A stretch of DNA of 25,767 bases from NCBI GenBank assembly GCA_904419095.1, contig CAJFQT010000007.1, forward strand, positions 1 through 25,767, read 5' to 3'. The notes beneath the pieces are model-generated. The model saw nothing but the letters and a program-made list of their open reading frames with translations. It did not search any database and was not told the DNA's origin. The stretch is from an uncultured Clostridia bacterium. Lineage in GTDB: Bacteria > Bacillota > Clostridia > TANB77 > CAG-508. The translations under genes and the position numbers were made by a program. Positions 1-7,526 of this stretch are shown piece after piece (the first letter of the stretch is position 1; each line of letters begins with the position of its first letter).

Positions 1-95
1 AAGTTTGAAAAAAATATTTGATAAATATATATAAATGCTATTATGTAATTACATTAAACAAAACATTCAAAGTTTTGCGAATGTCATTTGTGCTT

Positions 96-127
96 GTATG
101 TGTACCACAACTACACATACTTTTTTT
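96..127 (+). terminator. Intrinsic terminator at left edge
   Basis: Perfect 9-bp stem (GTATGTGTA at 96-104 and TACACATAC at 112-120) with a 7-nt loop, followed directly by seven T. It would end a plus-strand gene lying left of the window. A near copy occurs at 3333-3363. Confidence 0.75.
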
Positions 128-136
128 ATATAAAAA
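97..136 (+). repeat. 40-nt hairpin/T-tract repeat, copy 1
   Basis: Positions 97-136 match 3333-3372 at 37 of 40 bases in the same orientation. The differences are two bases in the loop and one after the T-run. The shared unit is a hairpin, seven T, and then TATAAAAA. The two copies bracket the RCC1 gene and the putative gene remnant next to it. Confidence 0.7.
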
Positions 137-166
137 CAGGATAGACCTCAACATTCTATACTGTTT
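131..166 (-). terminator. Minus-strand terminator behind gene remnant
   Basis: On the minus strand AAACAGTATAGA (166-155) pairs with TCTATCCTGTTT (145-134) with one mismatch, and the second arm runs into a short T-tract. It lies about 10 nt past the stop codon at 177-179, so it fits as the terminator of the gene remnant there. Confidence 0.45.
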
Positions 167-176
167 GACAATACTA

Positions 177-287
177 TTATGTATTATCTGATTTGCTTTT
201 TTCATCTTTTGTATTTGCTTTCGTAGACTTTAGTGTTTCAATTTCTTCTTTTTGTTTTAATAATTTATCTACTAGTATAAAAAGAAG
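177..287 (-). pseudogene. Possible C-terminal remnant of a charged coiled-coil protein
   Basis: An open minus-strand frame of 36 codons without an ATG ends at TAA (177-179). It reads as a Lys/Glu/Thr-rich tail (DKLLKQKEEIETLKSTKANT followed by KDEKSKSDNT), which looks like the C-terminus of a coiled-coil protein rather than random A/T-rich sequence. It has its own candidate terminator just downstream. Its upstream side merges into the terminator of the RCC1 gene, so the 5' part may have been replaced when that gene arrived. The fragment is short and its parent protein is not recognised, so this is only a possibility. Confidence 0.25.
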
Positions 288-320
288 CTATTAAAATCTC
301 AACAAAGATTTTGAATAGCT
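278..320 (-). terminator. Terminator of the RCC1-repeat gene
   Basis: On the minus strand AGCTATTCAAAATC (320-307) pairs with GATTTTAATAGCT (298-286) with one bulge or mismatch. The loop is 8 nt and the tail is TCTTTTTATA. It begins 12 nt after the stop codon of the RCC1 gene. Confidence 0.75.
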
Positions 321-332
321 CCTAAAACAATT

Positions 333-3053
333 CTATTTTTCTAATTCTTCACATCTAACAAAATTATTTGCTCCAATATTGTTTCCTGTTCCTAATTGTC
401 CATAATCATTTAACCCTATTCCATATACTTCTCCTGCAAATGTTTCAAATATAGCAAAATTATCTCCTAAAGTCATTGTTCTTACATTTTCTATTTTTAA
501 TTTTACTGGTGTTGGATACACTCCTCCTACTTCATATTCTTCTCCTAATATTCCATAAGTATTATATCCCCATCCGTACACTTCGCCATTGTTTAGTAAT
601 ACTAAACTCAATCCATCTTGTGTTTCTATCTCCTTTGCAGTTTCTCCTTCTTTCACCTTTATTTCTTCATAATCACTTGTTATTTTATTTAGTCCTGTCA
701 TATTTTTTTCATTTGCATATGTGTATACTTTTCCATCTTCTGTTAATATCAATCCATTTTTTCCAATTATTCCGCCTGAATTTATATAGTTCATTTTTAT
801 ATCTACTATTTTATCTTTTATCTCATTTATTAAATTTGATGATACTTCTTCTGGATATGCTGTTATTTTTCCCATTCCCGTTGCTTGTATATCTCCTCGT
901 ATATTTGGAAAAGGTGTTACTGATGTACTTCCTGCCCAATAGATTTTATTATCTTCTGTTATGAATACAGCTGATGATGCATAAGATTCTCTTATTGCAT
1001 TTGTTGTATATATATCTTTTATATTGTCAAATGGTGTTGTTCCATCTTTTGTTACTTGAACATAATTATTTTTTTGAGTTAAATTTCCCCACATACCGGT
1101 ATAATTAATTCCTTTTGCATATAACTCTCCAGTGTTTGTTAATGCATATCTTGCTCCTGCTGACGTTACTAATTTTTTTACATTTGTAACTTCTGTATTT
1201 TGATTAGTTAAATTTTCATATATATTTCCATTTGCATCTACTAAACTTATATTAGTACCTTTTCCTTGCATAAATATTGCATTATTAAATACTTGTTTTA
1301 ATTGATATATTGATTTACTATTTGGGGTTAAGATATCAGGGGCTTCTGCTACATATAGTTTACCATCTGCTATAAATTGTGTTACATTTCTTCCTTCAAG
1401 CATTTTAGATTCTACAATATATTCATCTGAATAAAGTTCAACACCTGTTTTAGAAGAATTAATTTTATATATTTTTCCATCAATAATTATACTATTGCTA
1501 ATAAAATTGGTATTTTTTCCTTTTGTACCTGACAGTTCATAAAGTCTTCCATTTCCAATAATTGAAATTGTTCCATCAATACTTTTGCAAATACTAATTC
1601 TTTCACTAGGAGAAACCACATTTATTTCTTCTATATTATCGGTTATCTTTGTTAAAACAGATACATTTTGATTACCATTATCTATTCCTAAACCTCCCTG
1701 TCTATTGTATCCAGAACCATATAACACATTGTCATTGGTCAATACAAATGAACATATACCTATTGAATACAAATCTTTTACATTAGACCATTTTTCATCA
1801 TATTGAGTTAAATCTATAAAAGTTGTTTGATTTTGAGCGTTTCCTATTCCTAATTGTCCAGAATCATTTCCTCCACATCCATATATTTTTCCATTATCAC
1901 ATACTATTAATGCATTTCCTTTCAAAACATAGTTACTTACTTCTATTTTAATTATATTTGTTGTGTTCAAATCTAAACCATTTATATTTATTTTAACAAA
2001 ATTATTATATATATTTGTATTTCTTTGGCCTAATTCTCCGTTCGCATTTGCACCTGCTCCCCATAATTGATTATTTGTATCTAACACATATGTGTTTAAT
2101 GCTCCTGCCCATACATTTTTGGCATTTTCAAATATCTTTATTGGAGTTGAAACTAAATATGAGTTACCTTGTCCTAATTTATTATATTGATTATCTCCCC
2201 ATGCCCATAAGTTGTTTTCTGCATCTATTACATATGCTGTACCACATGACATATATATTTTTTTAACTCCGTATTTTTTGGCTATCTCGTCATCTGTGTC
2301 CACATTTTTATCTATTTTCATTTCTGTTCCTTTTGCTATCTCCTCTATGTCTAATTCTTTTATTTCTGTTAATTGTTCTTCCTCTTCTCCTGTCATTCCA
2401 CTATTTGCTGTTAATTCTCCGACTACTTTCACTGTTCCATTTCCATATAGCTTATATATGTTATTTGCTACTGCTATATATTCTGGATCAGCGATATCAT
2501 TTAATGGTATTAATACATATATTGTATTATGGTTATATTCTTCTCCCTCTATACTTATTACCTTATAGTCATTTTCTAATGCTATTAAATACAAATCTCC
2601 TTTAAAATTATTTGCAGATTGTATTTTCTCCTTGTCTAGCTTATAAAATTTGCTATAATCGATTGTATCTATTGTTGCTATTTCATCCTTTCCTGCCGTT
2701 GTTGCCCATCTCACCATTTTTTGTTTCAATTCATCACTTATTATACTTTTATCTACACTTTCCAATGTTTCCTCTTTTATTACTGGATATTGGTCTATTC
2801 CTGTTTTATTATCTAGTTGTTCTCCCACTCTGTATATATCTATTTCTTCTTTCAAAGTTGCTAAATTTGTTTGGAACCTAGCATCGACTGCTCTAGTTAT
2901 TATTCCATTTTCTCCAAAAAAAGTTGATATTGTTACTGATGCCAATATTAAAAGTACAATTATAGTAATTACCAATGCAATTAATGTAATACCTCTTCCA
3001 TTGTAAAATAAATCAATTTGATTTATACCATTTTTCATTTGTTTTCTTTGCAA
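333..3053 (-). CDS. RCC1-repeat surface protein with prepilin-like N-terminus
   Basis: Protein of 906 residues. Residues 20-41 form a prepilin-like segment: Arg-Gly followed by ITLIALVITIIVLLILA. The Glu normally found at position +5 of type IV pilins is Ala here. Residues 45-250 have no recognised fold. From about 270 to the end there are seven or eight RCC1/ATS1-type repeats with the W/Y-G-x-G-x-N-x-x-G-x-L-G pattern, near residues 283, 334, 394, 451, 649, 704, 831 and 884; those in the middle are degenerate. Such repeats form beta-propellers, which suggests a surface-displayed binding protein with an N-terminal membrane anchor (inference). The start is TTG at 3053: a perfect GGAGG lies 7 nt upstream, whereas the in-frame ATG at 3038 would be 22 nt away. 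The gene is monocistronic, with its own terminator. It is not a eukaryotic-type RCC1 exchange factor; only the repeat is shared. Confidence 0.85.
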   Translation of the reverse strand: MQRKQMKNGINQIDLFYNGRGITLIALVITIIVLLILASVTISTFFGENGIITRAVDARFQTNLATLKEEIDIYRVGEQLDNKTGIDQYPVIKEETLESVDKSIISDELKQKMVRWATTAGKDEIATIDTIDYSKFYKLDKEKIQSANNFKGDLYLIALENDYKVISIEGEEYNHNTIYVLIPLNDIADPEYIAVANNIYKLYGNGTVKVVGELTANSGMTGEEEEQLTEIKELDIEEIAKGTEMKIDKNVDTDDEIAKKYGVKKIYMSCGTAYVIDAENNLWAWGDNQYNKLGQGNSYLVSTPIKIFENAKNVWAGALNTYVLDTNNQLWGAGANANGELGQRNTNIYNNFVKININGLDLNTTNIIKIEVSNYVLKGNALIVCDNGKIYGCGGNDSGQLGIGNAQNQTTFIDLTQYDEKWSNVKDLYSIGICSFVLTNDNVLYGSGYNRQGGLGIDNGNQNVSVLTKITDNIEEINVVSPSERISICKSIDGTISIIGNGRLYELSGTKGKNTNFISNSIIIDGKIYKINSSKTGVELYSDEYIVESKMLEGRNVTQFIADGKLYVAEAPDILTPNSKSIYQLKQVFNNAIFMQGKGTNISLVDANGNIYENLTNQNTEVTNVKKLVTSAGARYALTNTGELYAKGINYTGMWGNLTQKNNYVQVTKDGTTPFDNIKDIYTTNAIRESYASSAVFITEDNKIYWAGSTSVTPFPNIRGDIQATGMGKITAYPEEVSSNLINEIKDKIVDIKMNYINSGGIIGKNGLILTEDGKVYTYANEKNMTGLNKITSDYEEIKVKEGETAKEIETQDGLSLVLLNNGEVYGWGYNTYGILGEEYEVGGVYPTPVKLKIENVRTMTLGDNFAIFETFAGEVYGIGLNDYGQLGTGNNIGANNFVRCEELEK

Positions 3054-3332
3054 TTTAATTCCTCCTTTTATAAAGTAATTTGATTCAAATAAATTAAATC
3101 GTAATGTAATACTAGATAATATCAGATATATACAGATTTTTATTTGTATTTTTTTAAAAGTTCTATATACAGTTTTTTATATAAATATATTGCTTTTTTT
3201 ATTGGAAAATGATATAGTTTTCTTAGTTTTAAGATAATTATAAATCAAATTAATTTATATAAAAATAAAAAGCAAAGAAGTCATTTCAACTTAAACAGCT
3301 AAAAATAGGTAAGCTTAGAAAATAAGAAAAAA
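3054..3332. other. A/T-rich spacer upstream of the RCC1 gene
   Basis: No credible gene on either strand. It holds the ribosome binding site of the RCC1 gene (AAAGGAGG on the minus strand at 3061-3068) and presumably its promoter. I see no -35/-10 pair good enough to name. Confidence 0.5.
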
Positions 3333-3363
3333 TATGTGTATAACAACTACACATACTTTTTTT
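3327..3363. terminator. Bidirectional terminator behind lysR; repeat copy 2
   Basis: Stem TATGTGTA (3333-3340) and TACACATA (3348-3355), with an A-run before it and seven T after it, so it can work on both strands. On the minus strand it lies about 45 nt past the lysR stop and is followed by TTTTTTCTTATT. The stretch 3333-3372 is the second copy of the 40-nt repeat at 97-136. Confidence 0.7.
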
Positions 3364-3403
3364 GTATAAAAATATACAGAAATAGAAATTTTAAAGCAAA
3401 AGG

Positions 3404-4298
3404 TTAGTCTTTCTTCAATATTAAATCAACTAATTTTTCAGTAGCAAAACTAGAAATAGTATTTTTAGGTAAAGCAATACCCAAATTTCTTTCCGGAATT
3501 TTTTCTTTAATAGGAATCTCAAATAAAAGTTCACTTTTAAAATCATCCTCAGCAAACTCTTTAGTAACATAAGAAATACCCATACCAATCTTAGCAAAAT
3601 CTTTAACCAACCCATAACTAACAACTTCAAATTTAGGTTTAAAAGAAATATTATTTTTAATCATAAAAGAATCAAGAAACAATCTAGAAGAAGAAGGCTC
3701 TTTCTGAGCAATAATAGGATAATTTTGAACTAAATCGGACAAAGCAATAGGCTTAATAATCTGCTTTTTATAACTCAAATTAGAAACAAAACAATCATGT
3801 AAAACAGCACAAGGAATAATATTTAAACTATCATCAACATTCAATGGAAAATTAATAACCAACAAATCAAGACTACCATTTTTTAGCAAAGAAATTAAAT
3901 TAGAAGTCAAATTGTTTGTAATAGAAATATCCACATTAGGATAAAGCATATGAAATTTTTCAATAAAAGGCAACAAAAAATATTTTGTCACAGTAGTACT
4001 AGCACCAATTTTAATAGTACCAGACTCTAAATTTTTAAGAGAAGTCAACTTACGTTCACCATTCATAAAACTCTCCACACCATTTTTAATAAACCCATAA
4101 AAAATCTTACCATTTTCAGTCAAAGAAACACCCTTAGGAGTTCTATTAAACAGGGTAATACCAAGTTCAGATTCTAGTTTCTTTATAGACTTAGTCACAG
4201 CAGGTTGAGAAATATACAAAAAATCTGCAGCTTTACTAATACTACCGATAAAGAGAAACAAAATAAAAAATTTTATAATACTCATAATTAATTTCCAT
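3404..4298 (-). CDS. LysR-family transcriptional regulator with an N-terminal frameshift
   Basis: LysR-type regulator: an N-terminal winged helix (GSISKAADFLYISQPAVTKS is the helix-turn-helix) and a C-terminal co-inducer domain from about residue 90. The main frame is open from ATG 4285 (293 residues), but its first 13 residues (MSIIKFFILFLFI) do not look like a LysR start. Another frame begins at ATG 4298 with a perfect GGAGG 7 nt upstream. It reads MEINYEYYKIFYFVSLY, exactly the family's usual first helix, and joins the main frame at Gly (4246) if one base is dropped near 4247. So the gene carries an apparent one-base insertion close to its 5' end, either a real mutation or a sequencing error. 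If real, the winged helix would lack its first helix unless start 4285 is used. It is transcribed from one half of the divergent promoter at 4339-4371. The ligand is unknown. Confidence 0.85.
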
Positions 4299-4338
4299 CA
4301 CATAACCTCCAGTTATAATAAACATTACTAATATGTAT

Positions 4339-4371
4339 TTGAATTATATCATGAAAGAAGATATAATTCAA
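4339..4371. promoter_or_regulatory. Symmetric overlapping divergent promoter with LysR-type operator
   Basis: Plus strand: TTGAAT (4339-4344), 17 nt, TATAAT (4362-4367). Minus strand: TTGAAT (4371-4366), 17 nt, TATAAT (4348-4343). Each -35 overlaps the other's -10. The cause is a perfect palindrome, GAATTATATC (4341-4350) and GATATAATTC (4360-4369), 9 nt apart. Its inner part is ATC-N9-GAT, a motif known from LysR-type operators such as nod boxes. It would serve lysR on the minus side and the leader ORF/coaB on the plus side. Confidence 0.7.
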
Positions 4372-4395
4372 TCATAAAAGAGGAGTAGAAAGAAT

Positions 4396-4446
4396 ATGCA
4401 GGTAAATAAATATTTATCAGTATCAAAAACAACTAAATATTTATAA
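4396..4446 (+). CDS. 16-codon leader peptide or gene remnant
   Basis: A short frame reading MQVNKYLSVSKTTKYL and then TAA, with a good ribosome binding site (AGAGGAG at 4379-4385). It is the first start codon behind the plus-strand promoter at 4339-4367. Its stop codon lies in the left arm of the perfect inverted repeat at 4431-4466. The sequence resembles the first residues of exodeoxyribonuclease VII large subunits (K-Y-L-S-V-S-x-x-T-K-Y-L/I), so it may be the stump of a lost gene. It could equally be a regulatory leader peptide for coaB. The resemblance is short and from memory. Confidence 0.35.
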   Translation: MQVNKYLSVSKTTKYL

Positions 4447-4466
4447 AAACATATAAATATTTAGTT
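4431..4466. repeat. Perfect 14-bp inverted repeat in coaB leader
   Basis: AACTAAATATTTAT (4431-4444) and ATAAATATTTAGTT (4453-4466) pair perfectly around an 8-nt loop. No T-run follows on the plus strand, so it does not look like a finished terminator in the coaB direction. On the minus strand GTTGTTTTTG follows, which is weakly terminator-like. It sits between the leader ORF and coaB. Confidence 0.6.
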
Positions 4467-4574
4467 ACACAAAATGAAGTCAAAAATCAAACTAAAAAAT
4501 TTCTTTAACCACAAAAAAGTAAAACAAAAATCAGCAAAAAAATGAACAGTAGAAAATTATAGGAGGTAAATCTT

Positions 4575-5342
4575 ATGAAAAAAAACATCATTATCACAGC
4601 AGGACCGACAAATGAAAGAATTGACTCAGTAATGAAAATAACCAATATGTCAACAGGAGCATTGGGCAGTGTTTTAGCGGAAACATTATTAGAAGACAAA
4701 GAAAAAGAAATAGATACAATTTACTATCTTTCAACTAAAATGTCACGCAAGCCAAGAATAGAAAGTGAAAAGATAAAATATATAACAATCGAATCCACAC
4801 AAGACCTAATTGATACATTGGAAAAAATTTTCAAAAGCACAAAAATTGACATCATAATTCATTCATCAGCAGTAGGTGACTATGCAGGAAAATATGTGAT
4901 AAGAGCAGAGGAACTGATAGAAGAAATAATCAAAGAAATCCACAAAGCAGAAAGCATTGAAGAAATAACATCAGAAAAACTGATGAAAATCTTCGAAAAT
5001 CCAAAAAGCATCTGCAACAATGACACAAAAATTTCCTCATATGAGCCACACCTGATGACAATGTTGCAACTTACTCCAAAAGTAATAGGAAAAATAAAAA
5101 AGATGTCACCAAATGTCACATTAGTAGGATTTAAACTATTGGACGGAGTAAGTAAAGAAGAATTATACAAAGTTGCCTCAAAGCTTAGAGAAAAAAATAA
5201 TGCTGACTATATTGTAGCAAATGATTTATCCAAAATTGGAAATGGGAAACATTGGGCTATGATATTAAACAAAAAAGGAATTGTAACAGAATGCAATACA
5301 AAAAAAGAAATTGCAAAAGCATTAGAAGAAATTTTATTTTGA
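4575..5342 (+). CDS. coaB: Phosphopantothenate--cysteine ligase, stand-alone CoaB
   Basis: Joins 4'-phosphopantothenate to cysteine in coenzyme A synthesis. The 255 residues fit the stand-alone CoaB form known from streptococci rather than the common CoaBC fusion: an N-terminal nucleotide-binding loop (IIITAGPTNERIDSVMKITN, then MSTGALG), the central HSSAVGDYAGKY segment, the LVGFKLL strand and the ADYIVANDLSKI motif near the C-terminus. No CoaC (phosphopantothenoylcysteine decarboxylase) domain is attached and none is seen in the window. The start is fixed by AGGAGG at 4561-4566. A perfect hairpin follows the gene. The nearest promoter is the divergent one shared with lysR, so control by that LysR protein is possible, though not shown. 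Confidence 0.88.
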   Translation: MKKNIIITAGPTNERIDSVMKITNMSTGALGSVLAETLLEDKEKEIDTIYYLSTKMSRKPRIESEKIKYITIESTQDLIDTLEKIFKSTKIDIIIHSSAVGDYAGKYVIRAEELIEEIIKEIHKAESIEEITSEKLMKIFENPKSICNNDTKISSYEPHLMTMLQLTPKVIGKIKKMSPNVTLVGFKLLDGVSKEELYKVASKLREKNNADYIVANDLSKIGNGKHWAMILNKKGIVTECNTKKEIAKALEEILF

Positions 5343-5360
5343 TTAAACTTCAGTAACCCC

Positions 5361-5408
5361 AAGAACCTAAATGAGATGTTAAAATAACAACTCATTTAGG
5401 TTCTTTAG
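5361..5408 (+). terminator. Hairpin terminator behind coaB
   Basis: Perfect 15-bp stem AAGAACCTAAATGAG (5361-5375) and CTCATTTAGGTTCTT (5391-5405), with a 15-nt loop, starting 19 nt after the coaB stop. The T-tail is short. Confidence 0.7.
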
Positions 5409-5702
5409 ATATAAAAATAATAGCACTTCAATATTATCAATTATACAATAAAAGATTAAGCTTAAATAAAAAGGTAAAATTAATAATAATACTTCCAAAA
5501 AAAGGAAAAGTTAAAAAAAGTGAAAATAAAAAGCTCAAAAAAATATTGAGAAAAAGCAAAAAATAGTGTATATATAATATATATGCAACTATCATAAATA
5601 AAAAAGTGCAAAAAAAGAAAGTGAATAAAAAAACACAAATTAAAAATACAACCAAAACTAATTATAATATAAAATTATATAGAATAATTAAAGGGGAAAG
5701 AT
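5409..5702. promoter_or_regulatory. A-rich spacer with candidate promoter for the ECF operon
   Basis: No gene with a start codon and ribosome binding site is visible. TTGAGA (5546-5551), 17 nt, then TATATA (5569-5574) preceded by TG is a candidate housekeeping promoter. A second A/T-rich -10-like stretch lies at about 5660-5680. No typical ECF AAC-type -35 element can be singled out. Confidence 0.3.
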
Positions 5703-6251
5703 ATGGAAGAACTTATTGAAAAAGCCAAAAAAGGAGATAAAGAGGCTTTTACAGAGCTAGTAATATTAAATAAGAGTAAATTACATATGATTTCAAGAAG
5801 ATTTTTAATGAGAGAAGCAGATATAGAAGATGCAATACAAGAAACAATGATAAAAGCATTTTTTAAAATCAAAACAATAAAACATGATGAAATATTTGAA
5901 TATTGGATTGAAAGCATTTTGATAAATGAATGTAGAACAATTAATAAGAAAAAATATAAAAGAGAAATACCAACAGATGTAGAAATATTACAAAAAATAT
6001 TTATACCAAAAAGTAGTGAAGATGGAGACCTAACAGAGATAGAGCATTTCGAAGCGAGAAACGACTTTAAAACACTAATAAAGAAATTAAAAGAAGAAGA
6101 AAGAACAATATTAATATTACGTTTTGAAATAGGATACACAACAAAACAAATAAGTAAAATACTAAATATAAAAGAAGGAACAATAAAATCCAAAATCTCA
6201 AGAGCAAAAAATAAGATAGATAAAATAAAGAAAAAAGGAGGCGATAAATAA
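5703..6251 (+). CDS. ECF-type RNA polymerase sigma factor
   Basis: An extracytoplasmic-function (sigma-70 family, group 4) factor of 182 residues. Region 2 contains DIEDAIQETMIKAFFKI (core binding and -10 recognition). Region 4 near the end has a helix-turn-helix, GYTTKQISKILNIKEGTIKS, for the -35 element. There is no region 1 or 3, as is normal for the group. The ribosome binding site is AAGGGGAAAG just before ATG 5703. Its stop overlaps the next start by one base (TAATG), so it is translationally coupled to the membrane protein behind it. That arrangement is typical of a sigma/anti-sigma pair. The signal it senses is unknown. Confidence 0.9.
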   Translation: MEELIEKAKKGDKEAFTELVILNKSKLHMISRRFLMREADIEDAIQETMIKAFFKIKTIKHDEIFEYWIESILINECRTINKKKYKREIPTDVEILQKIFIPKSSEDGDLTEIEHFEARNDFKTLIKKLKEEERTILILRFEIGYTTKQISKILNIKEGTIKSKISRAKNKIDKIKKKGGDK

Positions 6252-7444
6252 TGAAGCAAGAAAATGAAAATAAAAACGAAAATGAAAAAGATGACATTGA
6301 TAAATACATAGAAGATATAGTAAATAAAAAAATATCAGAACCAGAAGGCTTCGAAAAAGCAATAAGAGAAGCACTATATTCAGATAAATTTAATAAAAAA
6401 CTAAGAAAAAGACAAATAATAAGAACAATATCAACAGCCTGTGCAACAGTAATACTAACATCTGGTGTAGCAATAGGTGGGTTTATAGTATATGAAAAAG
6501 TATGGAAAGAACCAAAACAATATACATACGAAGAATTAAAAAATACAATTGCAGACACAGAAGTATCTGATGAAGAGAAGAAAGACTTAATATCAGAAGA
6601 ACAAGCAAAACAAACAGCTTTGGAAATAGCAAAAAATTTAGGGTATGAGAATGAGGTAGTTGAAAGTATTGAGCTGAAACAGAATAAAATTGAAGAATAT
6701 GAAGAGAAATACTATGAGATAAAAACAAGTGATAATATAGATAATATAGAAATAAAAATTAATGCAACAGACGGACAAATAATGGCTTTTGATAATATGA
6801 ATTTATTAGATAAAGAAGAAAACAATAAAGATATTACAAACCAAGAGGTTATAAATATTGTAAATAATATATATGGAAAAATAAAATTAGAAACAAGCAA
6901 TTATGAGTTAGAAGAATGTAATGAAGAGGATATATCATATAGAGGAAAAGAAAAAAATGTTTGGAATGTAACATATTATAAAAAATATAATGGAATAATC
7001 AATCCATATGAAAGACTAATCTTTTATCTAATTATAAATCAAAACGATGTGAAAGTTTGCTCAATTTATACAGACCAGAATGGAGTTTACGAAAACAATC
7101 CACAAGTTATAACTGAACAAGAGGCCATAAATATAGCTACAAATAAAGAAAAAGAAATAACAGACAATGATATTTTAAATATTAATATAAAAAAAGGATT
7201 AAAAAAGACGAATAAGTTTATATATACATTGGAAAATAATACTCAAAAAGTAAATATAAATAATATGGAGGGAAATATTACAGAAACAAGTAACATAGTA
7301 AGAAATGTATGGATAGTAGAAATTTTTCATAATAAGAAAAATAATATAGATACAGAAAATTTAATAAAAGGATTAAACAAAGAATACTATGTAGACTTAA
7401 CAACAGGAGAAATAATAGGAGGTAATATACTAGAAAATAAATAA
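6251..7444 (+). CDS. Candidate anti-sigma factor, membrane protein with PepSY-like repeats
   Basis: 397 residues: a charged cytoplasmic N-terminus (about 1-55), one membrane segment (about 57-81) and a large outside part. The outside part has two stretches that look like PepSY domains: about 118-185, starting SEEQAKQTALEIAKNLGY, and about 285-397, with TEQEAINIA early and YYVDLTTGEIIGG at the end. No zinc-binding anti-sigma motif (HxxxCxxC) is present, so it would be a non-ZAS type of anti-sigma factor. The role is inferred from the one-base overlap with the ECF sigma gene, the topology and the small cytoplasmic head. The outside domains might sense envelope stress or bind peptides. Confidence 0.7.
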   Translation: MKQENENKNENEKDDIDKYIEDIVNKKISEPEGFEKAIREALYSDKFNKKLRKRQIIRTISTACATVILTSGVAIGGFIVYEKVWKEPKQYTYEELKNTIADTEVSDEEKKDLISEEQAKQTALEIAKNLGYENEVVESIELKQNKIEEYEEKYYEIKTSDNIDNIEIKINATDGQIMAFDNMNLLDKEENNKDITNQEVINIVNNIYGKIKLETSNYELEECNEEDISYRGKEKNVWNVTYYKKYNGIINPYERLIFYLIINQNDVKVCSIYTDQNGVYENNPQVITEQEAINIATNKEKEITDNDILNINIKKGLKKTNKFIYTLENNTQKVNINNMEGNITETSNIVRNVWIVEIFHNKKNNIDTENLIKGLNKEYYVDLTTGEIIGGNILENK

Positions 7445-7446
7445 AT

Positions 7447-7484
7447 GTAAAGTTGAGGCAAAATCAGATTTTGCCTCAACTCTT
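7447..7484. terminator. Bidirectional terminator between convergent genes
   Basis: Perfect 13-bp stem AGTTGAGGCAAAA (7451-7463) and TTTTGCCTCAACT (7469-7481) with a 5-nt loop. It lies between the plus-strand anti-sigma candidate and the minus-strand secreted protein. The minus side has the better T-rich tail. Confidence 0.75.
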
Positions 7485-7526
7485 AAAAAGTAAATTTTAT
7501 ATACTAGAAAGGAAAATTCAATACAA

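Noticed and set aside
5410..5567. Plus-strand Lys-rich open frame before the ECF gene
   Set aside because: No start codon with a ribosome binding site; composition explained by poly-A runs.
5437..5655. Minus-strand frame of 72 codons between coaB and the ECF gene
   Set aside because: Almost only Phe/Leu/Ile from A-rich sequence on the other strand; no ribosome binding site.
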